From positions 1 to 56,069 of the forward strand of contig JBBHKE010000096.1 of assembly GCA_037447655.1 (NCBI GenBank): a stretch of DNA of 56,069 bases, written 5' to 3'. How positions within the stretch are numbered: the stretch's first letter is position 1; every line of letters starts with the position of its first letter. The notes below the pieces were generated by a model. It searched no databases and was not told the DNA's origin. It worked only from the letters and a program-made list of their open reading frames with translations. Both the position numbers and the translations under genes were made by a program. The stretch comes from Zygnema cylindricum. Its lineage: Eukaryota; Streptophyta; Zygnematophyceae; Zygnematales; Zygnemataceae. Shown here in pieces: positions 22,701 to 34,200 of the stretch.

Positions 22701-23166
22701 CACCTCTCTCGTATTGCTCAAGTTGTTGTATCTTATATTCAACGAAAGAGTGAACGTTTCTCTTATCTCTCAGGGTGCTCAAATTTATGTTCAGACAAAG
22801 AGTGAAAGGGTTGAAGACAGGTAATGACGTCGGATAATTCTGAACTTGTTGAGCCTTCCCTGTTGCAAGGAGCGTCTTAACTTTTATCAAGCGTGAACGG
22901 AACACTATGGCCTCTAACATGGATGCATTGCGGTCGCAAATGGGTATCGACCGATACGCTCAGTTTTGTTTCTCTTTGGTAACGACGGTACAAAAAAATC
23001 GTATTGTATAAAAATACAATCAATAAAATATAATTTTATAACTGATGGAAATAATATATATTTTTTAACTATTTGCTTTCGCACGTTTGAAATATGTCAC
23101 CTATGGTTCAATTCTAATGATGCGTTCCGTGAGTTGTTTTCGCTTCTTCGTGTTCTTTTGAGAGCC
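19764..23166. other. AT-rich intergenic sequence upstream of the permease gene
   Basis: I see no gene here. Short duplications occur: AAAAAGGCTTGACTAGCCTG and AAAAAGGCTAGACTAGCCTG near 19860-19910, and a pair of related segments near 21120-21245 with the phrase ACTTTGACCGCAAC. The last few hundred bases before 23167 should hold the permease promoter, but no clear motif stands out. Confidence 0.6.
21548..21715. repeat. Tandem duplication, about 85 bp x2
   Basis: Two adjacent copies share AAAGGTTTG, then ATTGAAATGCCTTTAACGTC and GCATCAT (at about 21604 and 21676). Non-coding. Confidence 0.75.
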
Positions 23167-26100
23167 ATGGCTTTAGCGGGCTGTTGTGCCATTTGCAGAT
23201 TGCCTCCTCACAGACAGCGGGTCAATGTTTGCCTCAGAATTTGTCAAACTACAAATTCATTGTCATTTCCACCTTATCGTACACTCCGCTTTTCAAACAA
23301 AACACAAGAACAACGGTTGATTCAAGGGAAAAATTCGAGTTTCCCTCGTTTGAGTTCATCTAATCATGATCGCAAAGACAGTAGAAACGTAGTGACGCAC
23401 GCCGCGAAAACAGGACCGAACTCTGGTATAGATGCAGATGCCGTTCCTGTTTCGGTGTTGGACCGTTATTTGTTTGGAGAGTTGCTTCTTCCATTGCTGC
23501 TGGGACTTACTGCCTTCTCCTTCCTGGCTATCTCTATAGGTGCCAAAAGCTCTCTTAACATCCTCTAACTATTTTGGCAGTCGTACGGCTCAACTTCATA
23601 TTATGCCTGTTTGTCCTTGTTGCCTAGCCTCTTTTTGAGGTTGATTTTTTTGTACGCTGGTTTCTATTTCTTCCATTTGTTCCTTTAACAGTATGTCTGC
23701 AGTCTTTCAGTAAGGTCAATGAAGGGATTTTGGATCATGTGGCCGTTTTTTCCTTTATTAAAATACAAATCAAATAACAAATCAAATTCTCAAATTAGAA
23801 TTCTTCAAATTCTTCTCAAACAAAGATGCCTGCCGCAAGCTCCAAAACACAATGCCGTAACATCTTGTTACATTACCTTGTATTGTTTCTAAATGTGACC
23901 GCTCAAACCTAAAATAGTATTAATGACGCTAATTGTTTTCTTCTTAACGCTAATTTTTTAAGCGGTTAAAAAACGAGCTACATCACTCGGAACTGAAGTA
24001 GAATTAGTAGCACGAATTAGTCATCAATAATTCATTGACGCTAATAACGATAAACGGTGTAGTTCAATGTAATTCAAGATTAGCAGACTCTTAGGTCCCA
24101 AAACTTTTATTTTCTATTCTGAATAAATTCATAAAGGGATTAAGTACATCCCTTGCTGTAGTGTAGGCACATCACACTACTACTATTTTAGGAAGCACTT
24201 TATTTTTTTCCACTAAGACATGCTCTTTTATTCCACATAAACATACTTCGAGTTTATTTCAAAACACGAATAATGTTTTACAAGTAATGGTTATAGAATT
24301 TGAATTGCTGAAGATGGCAAATAATTGGTGAAGTTTCAAGTTTTGTCTTTTTAAACCATAAACCCTGCATTTGGGATAGGACGTCTTACATTCATTATTT
24401 ATCTAGTCGTGTAGCAATTTTTTTGTGGCTCATGCGCTTTTGTAGTTCACGTTGTTTTCAAAAATGAATGCACTAGATATCAATCTGGTAAAGATATTGT
24501 GATTTCGAGTATATACAAGGAGACCTGGTACATTGGGATCCGTACATCATACATGCTGATTGTCACAAATATTTCCCTGTCCAATACCCATCATAAATTA
24601 CTACAGGCCCATCACTTGTTGCACAATTCATAAGATTCAGTGTTTGTTAAGAACTATGCATTATCAAGAATGCAACAACCCCTTTTTGTTTTGTTTTTGA
24701 GATGCTCTTAAAAATCAGCTTATCACACAAGGGTACTTTTGAAGCTGACTTCTCGACCTCACCCAATCAATCATAATGAATAGGAGATTTTGTACATTTT
24801 TATTCGCTATTGTTGCGTGCCAATTCCTCTTTTAAAACCAATAATGTGATTAGCTTCGGCTTCTTGGTTTGTTTCAATGATTGTTGCATGGAGTCACATT
24901 GATCAAGTCGAAATTTCCAGGTACTGGCACTCCAAATCTATCTCTCACTGCTCCGTACCTCTTAGTGTAGCTTTACGAAGCTGCCATATGTCTCCCCTAA
25001 ACAGTCTACAATGCATGGCTTAGCCCTTCAAAAATGAGATAAACCAGCTTGATTTGTTGTGAGATGGACATGCTAATTGCCTATTGTTTTCTGAGATACA
25101 CAAACTTTAGACTTTTTAATGATACGTGATATCGATAGAAAACTTGAGATAACAATTACACAAAACATCAATGTTCATGCCCATGCAGTATGACAAGTAA
25201 ACTTTTTATGTGGCAATGAAATGAAGCATTTATGTTATATTAGGAAAATAGTGGAAACAAATTCAACATACACGTTGTTATTCGACACTCCTCAACTTTT
25301 GTGAAGTCTAGACTCCCCTTTGTCTGTGCTGTCAGGTTTTTGTCGAAGCCACATCTCCTGTTCTCGGCGATTTTAGTCCAAAGACGGTTTGGAGGTGAAG
25401 GCTTGGCTGGTTTACTCTCCCTTGATTGTACTAAAAACGAACGCAGAGGCTTATTAAATTGATGAAGGTATAAGATGGTGTTACAGGTAGTTGGCATGAA
25501 GTCTCCTTAGTACTTCGTCAAGGGGCTTTAAAACGTGCAGCAGCTGTCCTCGTCCTTCGAATACCAGTGAGTAATGGAAGGGAGATGATATAGGATTACT
25601 TACAGTTACTGAAATTTAAAATATCTTGGAAATTCATTCACACAGGGCATGAAGGAACTTAGTGAAGGGCGATCAAAAGGTATTATTTGCTGTATGAGGA
25701 CTGAAAAAGAAGTGGTGAAGATAAGACCGAACTTGGTAGAGAATTAAACCAGTGGGGCAGATTTCCAATCACAGCCATTGAAATTTATCCATGGTGGTAG
25801 ATCTGCTATCGCTACTTCCATTGACACCTCCATTACCGCCTCTGCATGTAGTGCTTTTTCGGTTAGGTGGCCGTGATTAAAGGCAGCCCAAGGAAACTAG
25901 CTCATGGGAGTGCTTCATGGCTGCACATGACAGTGCAGGCTTTTGTTGGATTAGCGATTCCCATGGCGGCTCTTTTGGCTCCTCTATTGGGCTTCAACCA
26001 GTTGAGTCTGAATGGAGAAACCATTGGTGGGTGATACTGGCTACGTAGGCACTGTTCAGCTTTTGCTCAGTCCTTTCTGCTTTTCTGTTTTTTTGCTTTT

Positions 26101-29100
26101 TTCCTTTTCTTGTGTATTCATAACTCTCCCTGAAAATCCTACGGCAGTGAAAAGTACGATTGGACGGTGCAGCTTTGCAAGCTTGTGGAGTACGAAAACG
26201 ACGAATGGTGCGATTGGCCGGTGTACTCTTTTTGGGAGTCGCCCTGTTTCACCTTGCATTGGCTGAGGTTGGGATCTCTTGAAGCAAATCTCAACTGAAA
26301 ACTTATCTTTTTGGCGACCTCAGATGTTTTTGGTTTGGCCTGAGGCTGTTGTCAGTAGTGGTGTTAGAATACAGTGTTTTTTGTGCACTTGACTGAAATG
26401 CCTGAATGTGAATGTGATTAATGCCTGAATATCTATTTGGATGTGGATGCGAATTTCTGCGTTTGTGGTTTTGAATAATGCGAACATGAATATGAACTAT
26501 GTGAAGTTGAATGTGAATTCAAATAATACGAATGTGAATTATGCAAATGTGAATTGATCTTGACCGGGTTCAGTACACAGCCCATCGCGATTAGAGTTAA
26601 TCACTCTAATTTCAGGTAGTATTTTTTTGACCGGAAATCATCAATTAGTGTTAATAACCCTATTTAAATCAATGGCCGAAAAAACATCACTTTACAAAAC
26701 ATAAATTAGTGTAGTATTAATTTTAATGTAGTGTTAACACTAGCAATTCACTAACTCTTAATAGTGTACTTTACAGGTCGTGGCTCCGACAAGCAACCGT
26801 ATCGCTACAGACATTGTGGCCGAAGCTCGTGCGGTCTCAGCTTCTCCTACAGTGAGGATCTGTAAACCCTTGCTACTTGTGATGCTTGTAATGTCTGTGT
26901 TTCTATTTTTCTATCTCCGACAGACGTTTTTTTTTTCGTGTTTCAAACCCTGCTTCCTGCTACATTGCTGTTTCCGTCTAAGTGTGGCGATATTGGGAGC
27001 ATGTTGATAAATGAACTACTGGAGTGATGCATGCAGATACCAGCAGCCCAGAGGCTTCGGTGGGGCCCCGTTCTTCACCTGGACATTCGGTATGTTTTCT
27101 TCTTTTCTCTTATGTTCCTTCGGCAACTTTCTTCTCTAATCATTCAGTCATTCATTAAACAAGTTCAAGATATGCCACAGAAACCAAACCGAGGTTCAAT
27201 TGTGTCCCAGCGAAGTCCTTTTATCATTTTAAATTATATTGAGAGTGTCAATGAGATGTTAAAGCAGTTGTTTTGACCGGCAAACAGGCTGTTTTTGAAC
27301 CAAAAGAAAAAGCAAGACACAAAACAAGACACAAAACAAAACACAAAGCAAAAACCACAAAGCATGAAGCATAAAACACAAAACAAAACAAAACAAAACA
27401 AAACAAAGTAAAATTAACTGTTTTTTTGCTTTGCAGTGGAGGTTCGCTTCGCCGTTTGCTTTATGCCCAGGCAGGAGATGGCACTGTTCTCCTGCGGCCA
27501 GCAGTTATTCATGTTCAGGTTAAAGATCAGCTTACTTCTTTACTTCCCTTCTTATTATTCATATTCATAACTTTTGGCTATGTTGGGAAAATGCTGTGTC
27601 AAACGTTATTTGGGCTCTGTTCAAAAGTTGAAAAAAACTCAGGAGATTCAAACATTGGAATAATAGTGAGGAGATTGAAAAATCGGAAGAAAACCCAGGA
27701 TGTTCAAAAATTGGAATAGACCTCAGTAGATATCAAAAATTGGATTAAAACTCAGGAGATTTTGAGGAGTTTGGTGGACATGTGGTTCTTGTGGACAGCA
27801 TTCATCGGGACAGGACACTTTGGATGAGAGTTCTCTGACTGAAGGTAGAAGTCCATCAGCAAGGGAATTGACCCGGGTTAGGAACCGAGGTGAGAACCCC
27901 GTAAGAATCACTTTTTTTTTCTCTTAAGTGACGTCAAAACGTCAGAGATTTAGATACTTCACTTCTAACAATGGACGAGGATGAAACTAAACTGTGGAAA
28001 ACATATAGAACCTGTTCTTGACAGTAAAACGAAAATTATCTACTTTTGCACCACGTTCTGAGATGACGTTGTCGGTTAGTGGGCAAGACCTAAAGTCTTC
28101 CAGATAGTAAAGCCCTGGAGAGTGTGAAAAGTATATGTCGTCGTGAATTATTGGTTCTTATTGGATCTTATTTGGATCCTCTTTTGGAACTTATGTCCCA
28201 TTTTCCACTGGATGGAGGGAGGGTAGGGAGATGGCCTGGGACTATAATGACAGCAGATGCTGCTTGGTGGGATAGTCGAGTACCTGGATGGAGACTGAGA
28301 GATGGGAAGGAACATGAACTTGTGGTTGCTTCTGTGACGACCAATCAGGAAGCTCCGGAACCAATAGAACATAAGGAAGTGATGAATTGCAATGTGAAGT
28401 CACGGGAGACACAAAACTGGCCAGGTATGATATCCGGGTTCCTCATTCCCAAACCGTATCGGAAGTAAAAACTTTAAAAAAGAATGCTTCCCCAAGTTTG
28501 TACTGCTCGCTGTTATTCTGTTTTTGTTGAACATTTTTTTCGGAGGCTGAAGGCCGTTTTTTTGTACATTTTTGGGCAGGGAGGCAAGAAGTGGAGGCTT
28601 TGAGAATGCATGTCGGGCGTAGCACTGACGACCTGTCGGTGAAGGAGGCAAGTATTGTTTCAAGACATAACATAGCATGACATGACATGACATAACATGG
28701 CATAACATAACATAACGTAACGTAACGTAGCTAGCATGACGTAACATAATGTAACGTAACATAACGTAATGTGACACAACATAATGTAACGTAGCATAAC
28801 ATAGCGTAACGTACTACAATCATGTGAAATGTCAACATAAAACTGTGAGTTATGCCTTAGCCGATTTAGACTAGGCATAGTTCACTGTAAAAAAAAAAAA
28901 CGGTGAAAACAAACAGGTGGTTTAACTCACAACATTGGGACTGTTCGGTTGTTTGGTTGGTTGTTTTTGTTTTTGTTTTTTTTTGTTGGGTTGTTTTTTT
29001 GATACAGATGAATGAAATGTTGCAGGCGCTCCGTGTGAGCAAAATCAGCAAAGAAAGTTGCACAATTCAGGTGTGCACAATTAAGCACACTTTTCACAAA

Positions 29101-30123
29101 TTGTGTCAGCACTGTTATGGGAAACTGAACACATCTTGAATAACTCTTTTCATGTGAATCATAATATTGTTCCGTGGTGCTGTGCTCTGGTGGATTACAG
29201 CTCAAGCTTCATCAACGGATTGCGTTGCCCTTTGCTTCTCTTGTATTTGGAGTGTTGGCGGCAGCTCTCAGCTTCCACCTTCCTCTGCAAAACCGATTGG
29301 TCGGTTAAACTCCCGCTGTCTTTAAGCTCTATTAGGCTACTATATGGTACACCGTGGATCGCTATCAGTGTTAAGAAATAATTAGCATTCCCATAGTGAA
29401 GCCACTATTGGCTGCATTCATATAGTCGACGCTAGCCTGAAGAAAAAAAATTTATTATATTATTTATAATTTAAGTATCGAGGGTTAAATTTGCGGGCAG
29501 CTTATTAGTGTTTTTAACAATAATAGCGATTCACGGTGTACCTTTTGTATGTGTCTCTTAGCTTGTTTTCTTCACCTTTTTGATAGACTTTTATGTCTCG
29601 GTATGTGTTTGTACTCTTGTTTTTTTAGAGGTTGGCCTTTCTCTCAGTTTGAGGCTTCTCTTGGTGTTGTACATTTTTGCAGGCCGGTCTATCCCTCACG
29701 CTGGGGCTTGTCTTTATGTACTACATGCTCTCTCTGACTGGGTCACTGCTGTCACAGGTGAGAGAGCCCAAAGACTTACGAGGCCTTATGTTTGGAGGCT
29801 TATGTATTCGAGGTCATTGTCTGAAAATGCAATTGTTCCATAACACATCTGTCCCACTTCTTTTCTAACATATGTCTGTTTCAACTGTTTTCTAAAATGT
29901 GTCAGTTCGGTTGTTTTCTAACATGTGCCGGTTTCAACTGTTTTCTAACATGTGTCTATTCAATTGTTTTTCCACCTCTGTCGGTTCAATCTGTTTTCTA
30001 ACAAGCATCTCCTTTGTTCTGTGGGTGTTTTGTCAGCTTATGTTGTTGCCTCCAATATTAGGCGCCTGGCTTCCAAATTTTGTAGGAGCTCTCGTGGCGA
30101 TAGCCCTCATAATTGCACCATAG
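23167..30123 (+). CDS. Plastid-type LptF/LptG (YjgP/YjgQ) permease
   Basis: Multi-exon gene for a roughly 480-aa membrane protein of the LptF/LptG family, the permease part of the lipopolysaccharide-exporting ABC system in bacteria. The plastid substrate is unknown. Exons read by phase and homology: 23167-23539, 25487-25566, 25939-26026, 26173-26267, 26777-26851, 27037-27089, 27437-27518, about 28200-28424, 28580-28647, 29008-29070, 29201-29299, 29683-29757, 30037-30123. Residues 1 to about 95 are Ser/Arg-rich, like a plastid transit peptide. Then come the first membrane helix, VLDRYLFGELLLPLLLGLTA, the ETIALQACGVRKRRMVRL loop, VVAPTSNRIA, a soluble domain with TADAAWWDSRVPGWRL, and C-terminal helices ending LPNFVGALVAIALIIAP. 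The start of exon 8 is unresolved: no 3' splice site there fits phase 0, so a small exon may be missing between 27519 and 28200. Exon 9 seems to use a GC donor. It is convergent with the LRR-hydrolase gene. Confidence 0.82.
24034..24062. repeat. MITE terminal-repeat remnant in permease intron 1
   Basis: GCTAATAACGATAAACGGTG followed by TA is the right-hand terminal repeat of the MITE family. I could not find a convincing left end, so this may be a fragment. Confidence 0.55.
26395..26560. repeat. Degenerate GAATGT/GAATAT repeat
   Basis: Loose hexanucleotide array (TGAATGTGAATGTGATTAAT and many variants) in permease intron 4, immediately before MITE M3. Confidence 0.6.
26576..26766. mobile_element. 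MITE M3, 191 bp, ends 10 bp before a permease exon
   Basis: The left end CACAGCCCATCGCGATTAGA is flanked by TA at 26574-26575. The right end CTAACTCTTAATAGTG is flanked by TA at 26767-26768. The exon at 26777 starts right after TACTTTACAG, so only 10 bp of non-MITE sequence separates the element from the exon. Confidence 0.85.
27296..27416. repeat. ACACAAAACAA-type minisatellite
   Basis: Imperfect 10-12-bp repeats of ACAAAACAAGACACAAAAC type, ending in (AAAAC)n, in permease intron 6. Confidence 0.8.
27625..27765. repeat. About 30-bp imperfect tandem repeat x5
   Basis: Units of the form AACTCAGGAGATTCAAACAT followed by TGGAATA recur from about 27637 to 27760, just downstream of permease exon 7, inside the interval where an exon may be missing. 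Confidence 0.7.
28660..28813. repeat. ATAAC/GTAAC pentanucleotide array
   Basis: About 30 degenerate 5-bp units (ATAAC, GTAAC, ATGAC) fill the start of permease intron 9. They create long spurious minus-strand reading frames rich in Tyr, Val, Met and Leu. Confidence 0.9.
29350..29538. mobile_element. MITE M4, 189 bp
   Basis: The left end CACCGTGGATCGCTATCAGT follows TA at 29348-29349. The right end AATAGCGATTCACGGTG precedes TA at 29539-29540. It lies in permease intron 11, 51 bp after the donor. Confidence 0.9.
29861..30010. repeat. About 29-bp minisatellite before the last permease exon
   Basis: Units beginning TTTTCTAACATGTGTC recur about six times up to 27 bp before the last exon. Each unit carries CTAAC or CTAAA, which resembles a branch-point signal, within a pyrimidine-rich context. 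Confidence 0.85.
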
Positions 30124-31228
30124 CTTAAAGATGTCATGTGTTAAGACATCCTATCGTTTTGTCTTATGTCCGTCTTGTGTCAATATCAGTTTCTTATTAG
30201 AAGAGGTTTTAGTCTGCTGTAAGTCTGTTCGATAGTACAGGTGCATAAATAAAAGTGTTCAGTTTTACAAAGGAATGTGGAGAAAATGTAGGATTCGGTT
30301 CTAGTAGGCTCTGTAGTAGCATCATGGTATTGCATTTTTTTTTTTTTTAAAAGTGTGGTTAGAAAGAGGCAGGGTTCCGTCAGCAGTGTGAATTGGCTAA
30401 GTCATTTCTGACATGCTCGACTCTGTCCGTGCTGTATTATGTCGATGCAATATGAGTCTCTTGAGGATTCCTATTTAGTCCCCATTATTACAATGGTTGC
30501 AAAACCATCATTGAATTCACATTGCATGCGGAACTAGTTTGATTAAATGTCGACAAAGTCACACGAATAAATGCATATTCCTTGCTTGATATGAAGCGTA
30601 TTTTGCTTTATCTAAGGTGACTAATTTGAAACATAATAATGCGCCCAGATCTAGAGTCATTTCGTGTGATGATCAGCAGGAAGATATACTTTACTGCCGG
30701 TCGAGAAGTTCCATTTGGAATATGGGACAAAGAGAAAAGTGATATCATGGCTGGATTCACTATCATCAGCCACTCGTCACAAGGCACATGTCAACAGTTT
30801 CAATGGTGCATACGTGATAGGATAAGCTACAATCCTATCGGAATTCCAGCCAAAATAAACAACCGTTTCAAGTAGTATCATAGACCATTTCTCAGCAACA
30901 AAGGTCTGTAGGAAAAACTGAAAACTGCTTGGAGGAAGTTGCTACTAAAATTGGTAAAAAAAACTATTCTGGTCTACCAAACAGAATCATTGAAAACAAA
31001 AAGCTTTAATCAACATATCTAGCTGAACACAAAGCTAACTGAAATCATATTGCCAGACGACTCAGGTAACCAAAAGAGGTGTTGGGCCATTAGCTTCCTA
31101 AAAAAAATAACATAAACCACCTAAACCTGATTGTTCTCATCTTTTTGTCCTTCACTTGCAAGCAAGCACCTTTTGAGATTGAAAGAGCTAACTGAGGCTT
31201 TCCACTTTTTGTGCCTCTCAAAAGGTAC
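30124..31228. other. Convergent intergenic region
   Basis: Holds the 3' ends of the convergent permease (+) and LRR-hydrolase (-) genes. No further gene is seen. The open frame at 30639-30875 has no recognisable domain and no splice partners. Confidence 0.65.
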
Positions 31229-34200
31229 CTATAATTTGAGACCTTCTAACTCGCCCTCAACCGCCTCCCGGACAATTCTCTCCAACTCTCCATTGCCGTC
31301 CAGCTCCACAGCCAGCCGATGACTGTCGACCGGGTGGATGTGCACTGACACCTGAGAGCATCAAGTGGTTGTTTTCATTTTATTCAATCCATTTTAAAGT
31401 CCATCGCAAAGTCCTTATAATAGTCCTTTTCGTAGTCCATCTCACAGCCCATTTCACAGTCATTTTAATCACAGTCCCTTTCCCAGCCCTTTTCACAGCT
31501 TCTTTTTATCACTTAGTCCTCTCAGTCCATGTCACAGTCCTTTCCACGATCATTTTCACAGTCCTTCTCTCAGTCCTCTGTTTCCCCTTTCACAGTTCTT
31601 ATAGAGAACCCCCGTACCCCCTTGCTGGATACCTTTTAAGTAGTACGGCTCACCTTGGGAGATTTCAAAAGCCGTGCCTGATCAGTGTCGTGTCCCCAAC
31701 TCCCACAATGTATGTTCACTTTGCTGCCTGTTTGCCTCACAGCTTCTTGCAACGACTTTCCAAAAGCTCGTTGCCAGGGAAGACCCATTCCAGGCCGTAT
31801 GGCAGAAGTGACCAGGTCCACCTGCACTCAAGCCAGGCATCGTAAGTTGACAATTCGTGGAAGTTTGTGTGAAGAAGGTGAAAGCAAGGTGAGTCAATAT
31901 AAGGTGAGGCAGTCAACATAAGGTGAGGCAGGCAATATAAGGTGAGGGAATAAGGTGAGGGAATAAGGTGAGGGAATAAGGTAAGGCAAAAAAGGTGACG
32001 CAAATAAGGTGAGGCTATATGCAATCAAATGTACCACAAGAACTGGGAGATAAAAGCGGTCAACAAGACAAGTTTGTCGGGTTCACGTCGAGCGAATCTA
32101 ACCTGTGGGCAGAAAGCCAGAGCCGAAGTTGCCATTTCAGAGAAAAGGAGAGCCGCACTCGCGCCCATAGAATCACCGAGCATTAACACACGCTCATATT
32201 CTCGGACAATCATCCGGAGCTCTTTTGCATAGTACTGTCCTATTTCTCCTGTTTCTCTGTCGCTCTCGGCTCCTTTTTCCGAGTCATTTTCATTCAAATG
32301 GGAGTGAGTGTACCAGGAACGAGTCGGATCGACCACAAAAAGGACATCAAAAGCTGGAGGAAGAGGGCCACTTTCCATTTTTGTGCGAACTTTCCGGAGA
32401 AGCCCGGCCCTGTCAAAAACCGAAGAAACCGGGGAATACATTTTTTAAATAAACATAGTCGGGTTGTAAAACTGATTCCGTAGAACATAACTGGTTCATT
32501 TTACAATGAGGACTAATGAAAGCAGTCAACTCGTGATTACTTTCCTTTTTTTATAAAGTTTTTTGCAATCACACTAAGGTAATTGGTATCGGTAAAATAA
32601 GTGAACAGTTTGTATCATGTCGACCAGAGGCTTGAACTTCGAATCATTATAACGTACAAAAAATATTTCGATCAAGATCCAAGAAATCACAAATCTTAAA
32701 GTTCAAATCACATGAAAATTGCTCAACGATTTTGTTTTTTAGCACAGACGAGGGAAGCGACAAAAAAAATGTAAAAACAACACATACTGCACTTGATAGG
32801 AAGGTTAATTTTGAGACTGCGAGAAGACAACCGCACTCAAACAATCTTTCTTTGGAGAAAAATGTTGCATGCTGCAATATATCGTGTATCGAAATATATG
32901 TATTACAACATTTCAAAAGAAAGTCTTTTAAATATCGTGTATCGAAAACTGTCATTTTGTCGCAGACAAAAACATTGTAAAACACGCTACCTTTTGCATG
33001 TGTCACACTAAAAAACAACCAGTTTCCAAAGTGGAAAATACTAAGTTCAGATTGTTGGAAATTTATCAGTGACAATCATTTGCGCTGCTGTTCAAATCAA
33101 CATTCAAGACAAGACCAGTTTCTAAGCCACGACTTCCTGCTCAAGTCCCTCGTTCATACTTGTAGCTATGAACAGGTTAAGGACAGAATAGATGGCATCA
33201 GCAAAATCTGGAGACTCTGAACCCTTAATATGGAGGCTTACCAGTTTGGTACACCGGGAGCGCTTCCAAACGCGACAATGACCAGAGGAGCCCTTTTGGA
33301 GTCGAAATTATTCGAAGGATCCCAACGCTGGACCTGCATGCTTACAATCTTCAAGGATTGAGCAAATAGCTAAAATTTTCACCATGATTGGTGTGGGTTT
33401 TAGGTTTCAAGTAGGACATGCATATTCACAATCCTGGAGGAACTCAGCAAATGAACGAACTCAGGAATATTTGCTTACGTTACCCAACTTATTTAGTGTG
33501 GATTTTTTCCTACCAAGTTTATGAAAATTCTCTTAGGAGTGCCAATCCACACTATAAATGTCAGTGATAATATTTATGGAAGACAGGATGCTCTCTAAGA
33601 AACAAATTTGCATAACTCACACTTAAGAACACTCGGAGCTAAATAAGGGTGGGACAAATCGACAGTGTTCAGCACTATAGATTGCCATGCAATACATGAG
33701 TCAGTTAAAATTTTAAAAGGTTTCTTACCTTAAAATAACCTCCTCCTGAGGCGACATTTCCACTTCCTGCAATATGTCCCACCTTCACATTCCTTGGGAA
33801 ACCCTCTTCGCCAAAAGTGTACTCTCCTCCACTTGCCTGCATCAGGTGTTCATTAGATCTAGCCAAAGAAAAAAAAATGCTTCTCTTTCCAAGCTAAATA
33901 ACGCGCTCGTATCGCTATTTATTCGTTCAAAAAACCACAAACGAATGAGTACACAGCCCATCGCTATTAGAGTTAGTGAATTAGTATTAGCCTGAACATA
34001 TTTAAATTAACTACACTAATTTATGTCTTGTCAAGTGACCTATTATCGGCCACTTAACTGAATAGTGTTATCAACAATATTTTATATTTTGGTCCAAGAA
34101 AATACCAGCTAATGATTAACTCGAAAGTTCATGAGAACATGGGTGTACCTGTTGTGAGTCCAAGCCCACTGCTTGCACATGAGCTATGGTGGGAAGAAGA

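Noticed and set aside
22966-23166. N-terminal extension of the permease frame (67 codons upstream of 23167)
   Set aside because: In frame but AT-rich and unlike a transit peptide; the ATG at 23167 follows a better context and gives a typical leader.
28400-28878. Minus-strand frames rich in Tyr-Val-Met-Leu
   Set aside because: Produced by translating the ATAAC/GTAAC pentanucleotide array inside a permease intron.
30639-30875. 78-codon plus-strand frame downstream of the permease gene
   Set aside because: No recognisable family, no splice partners; composition like surrounding intergenic DNA.
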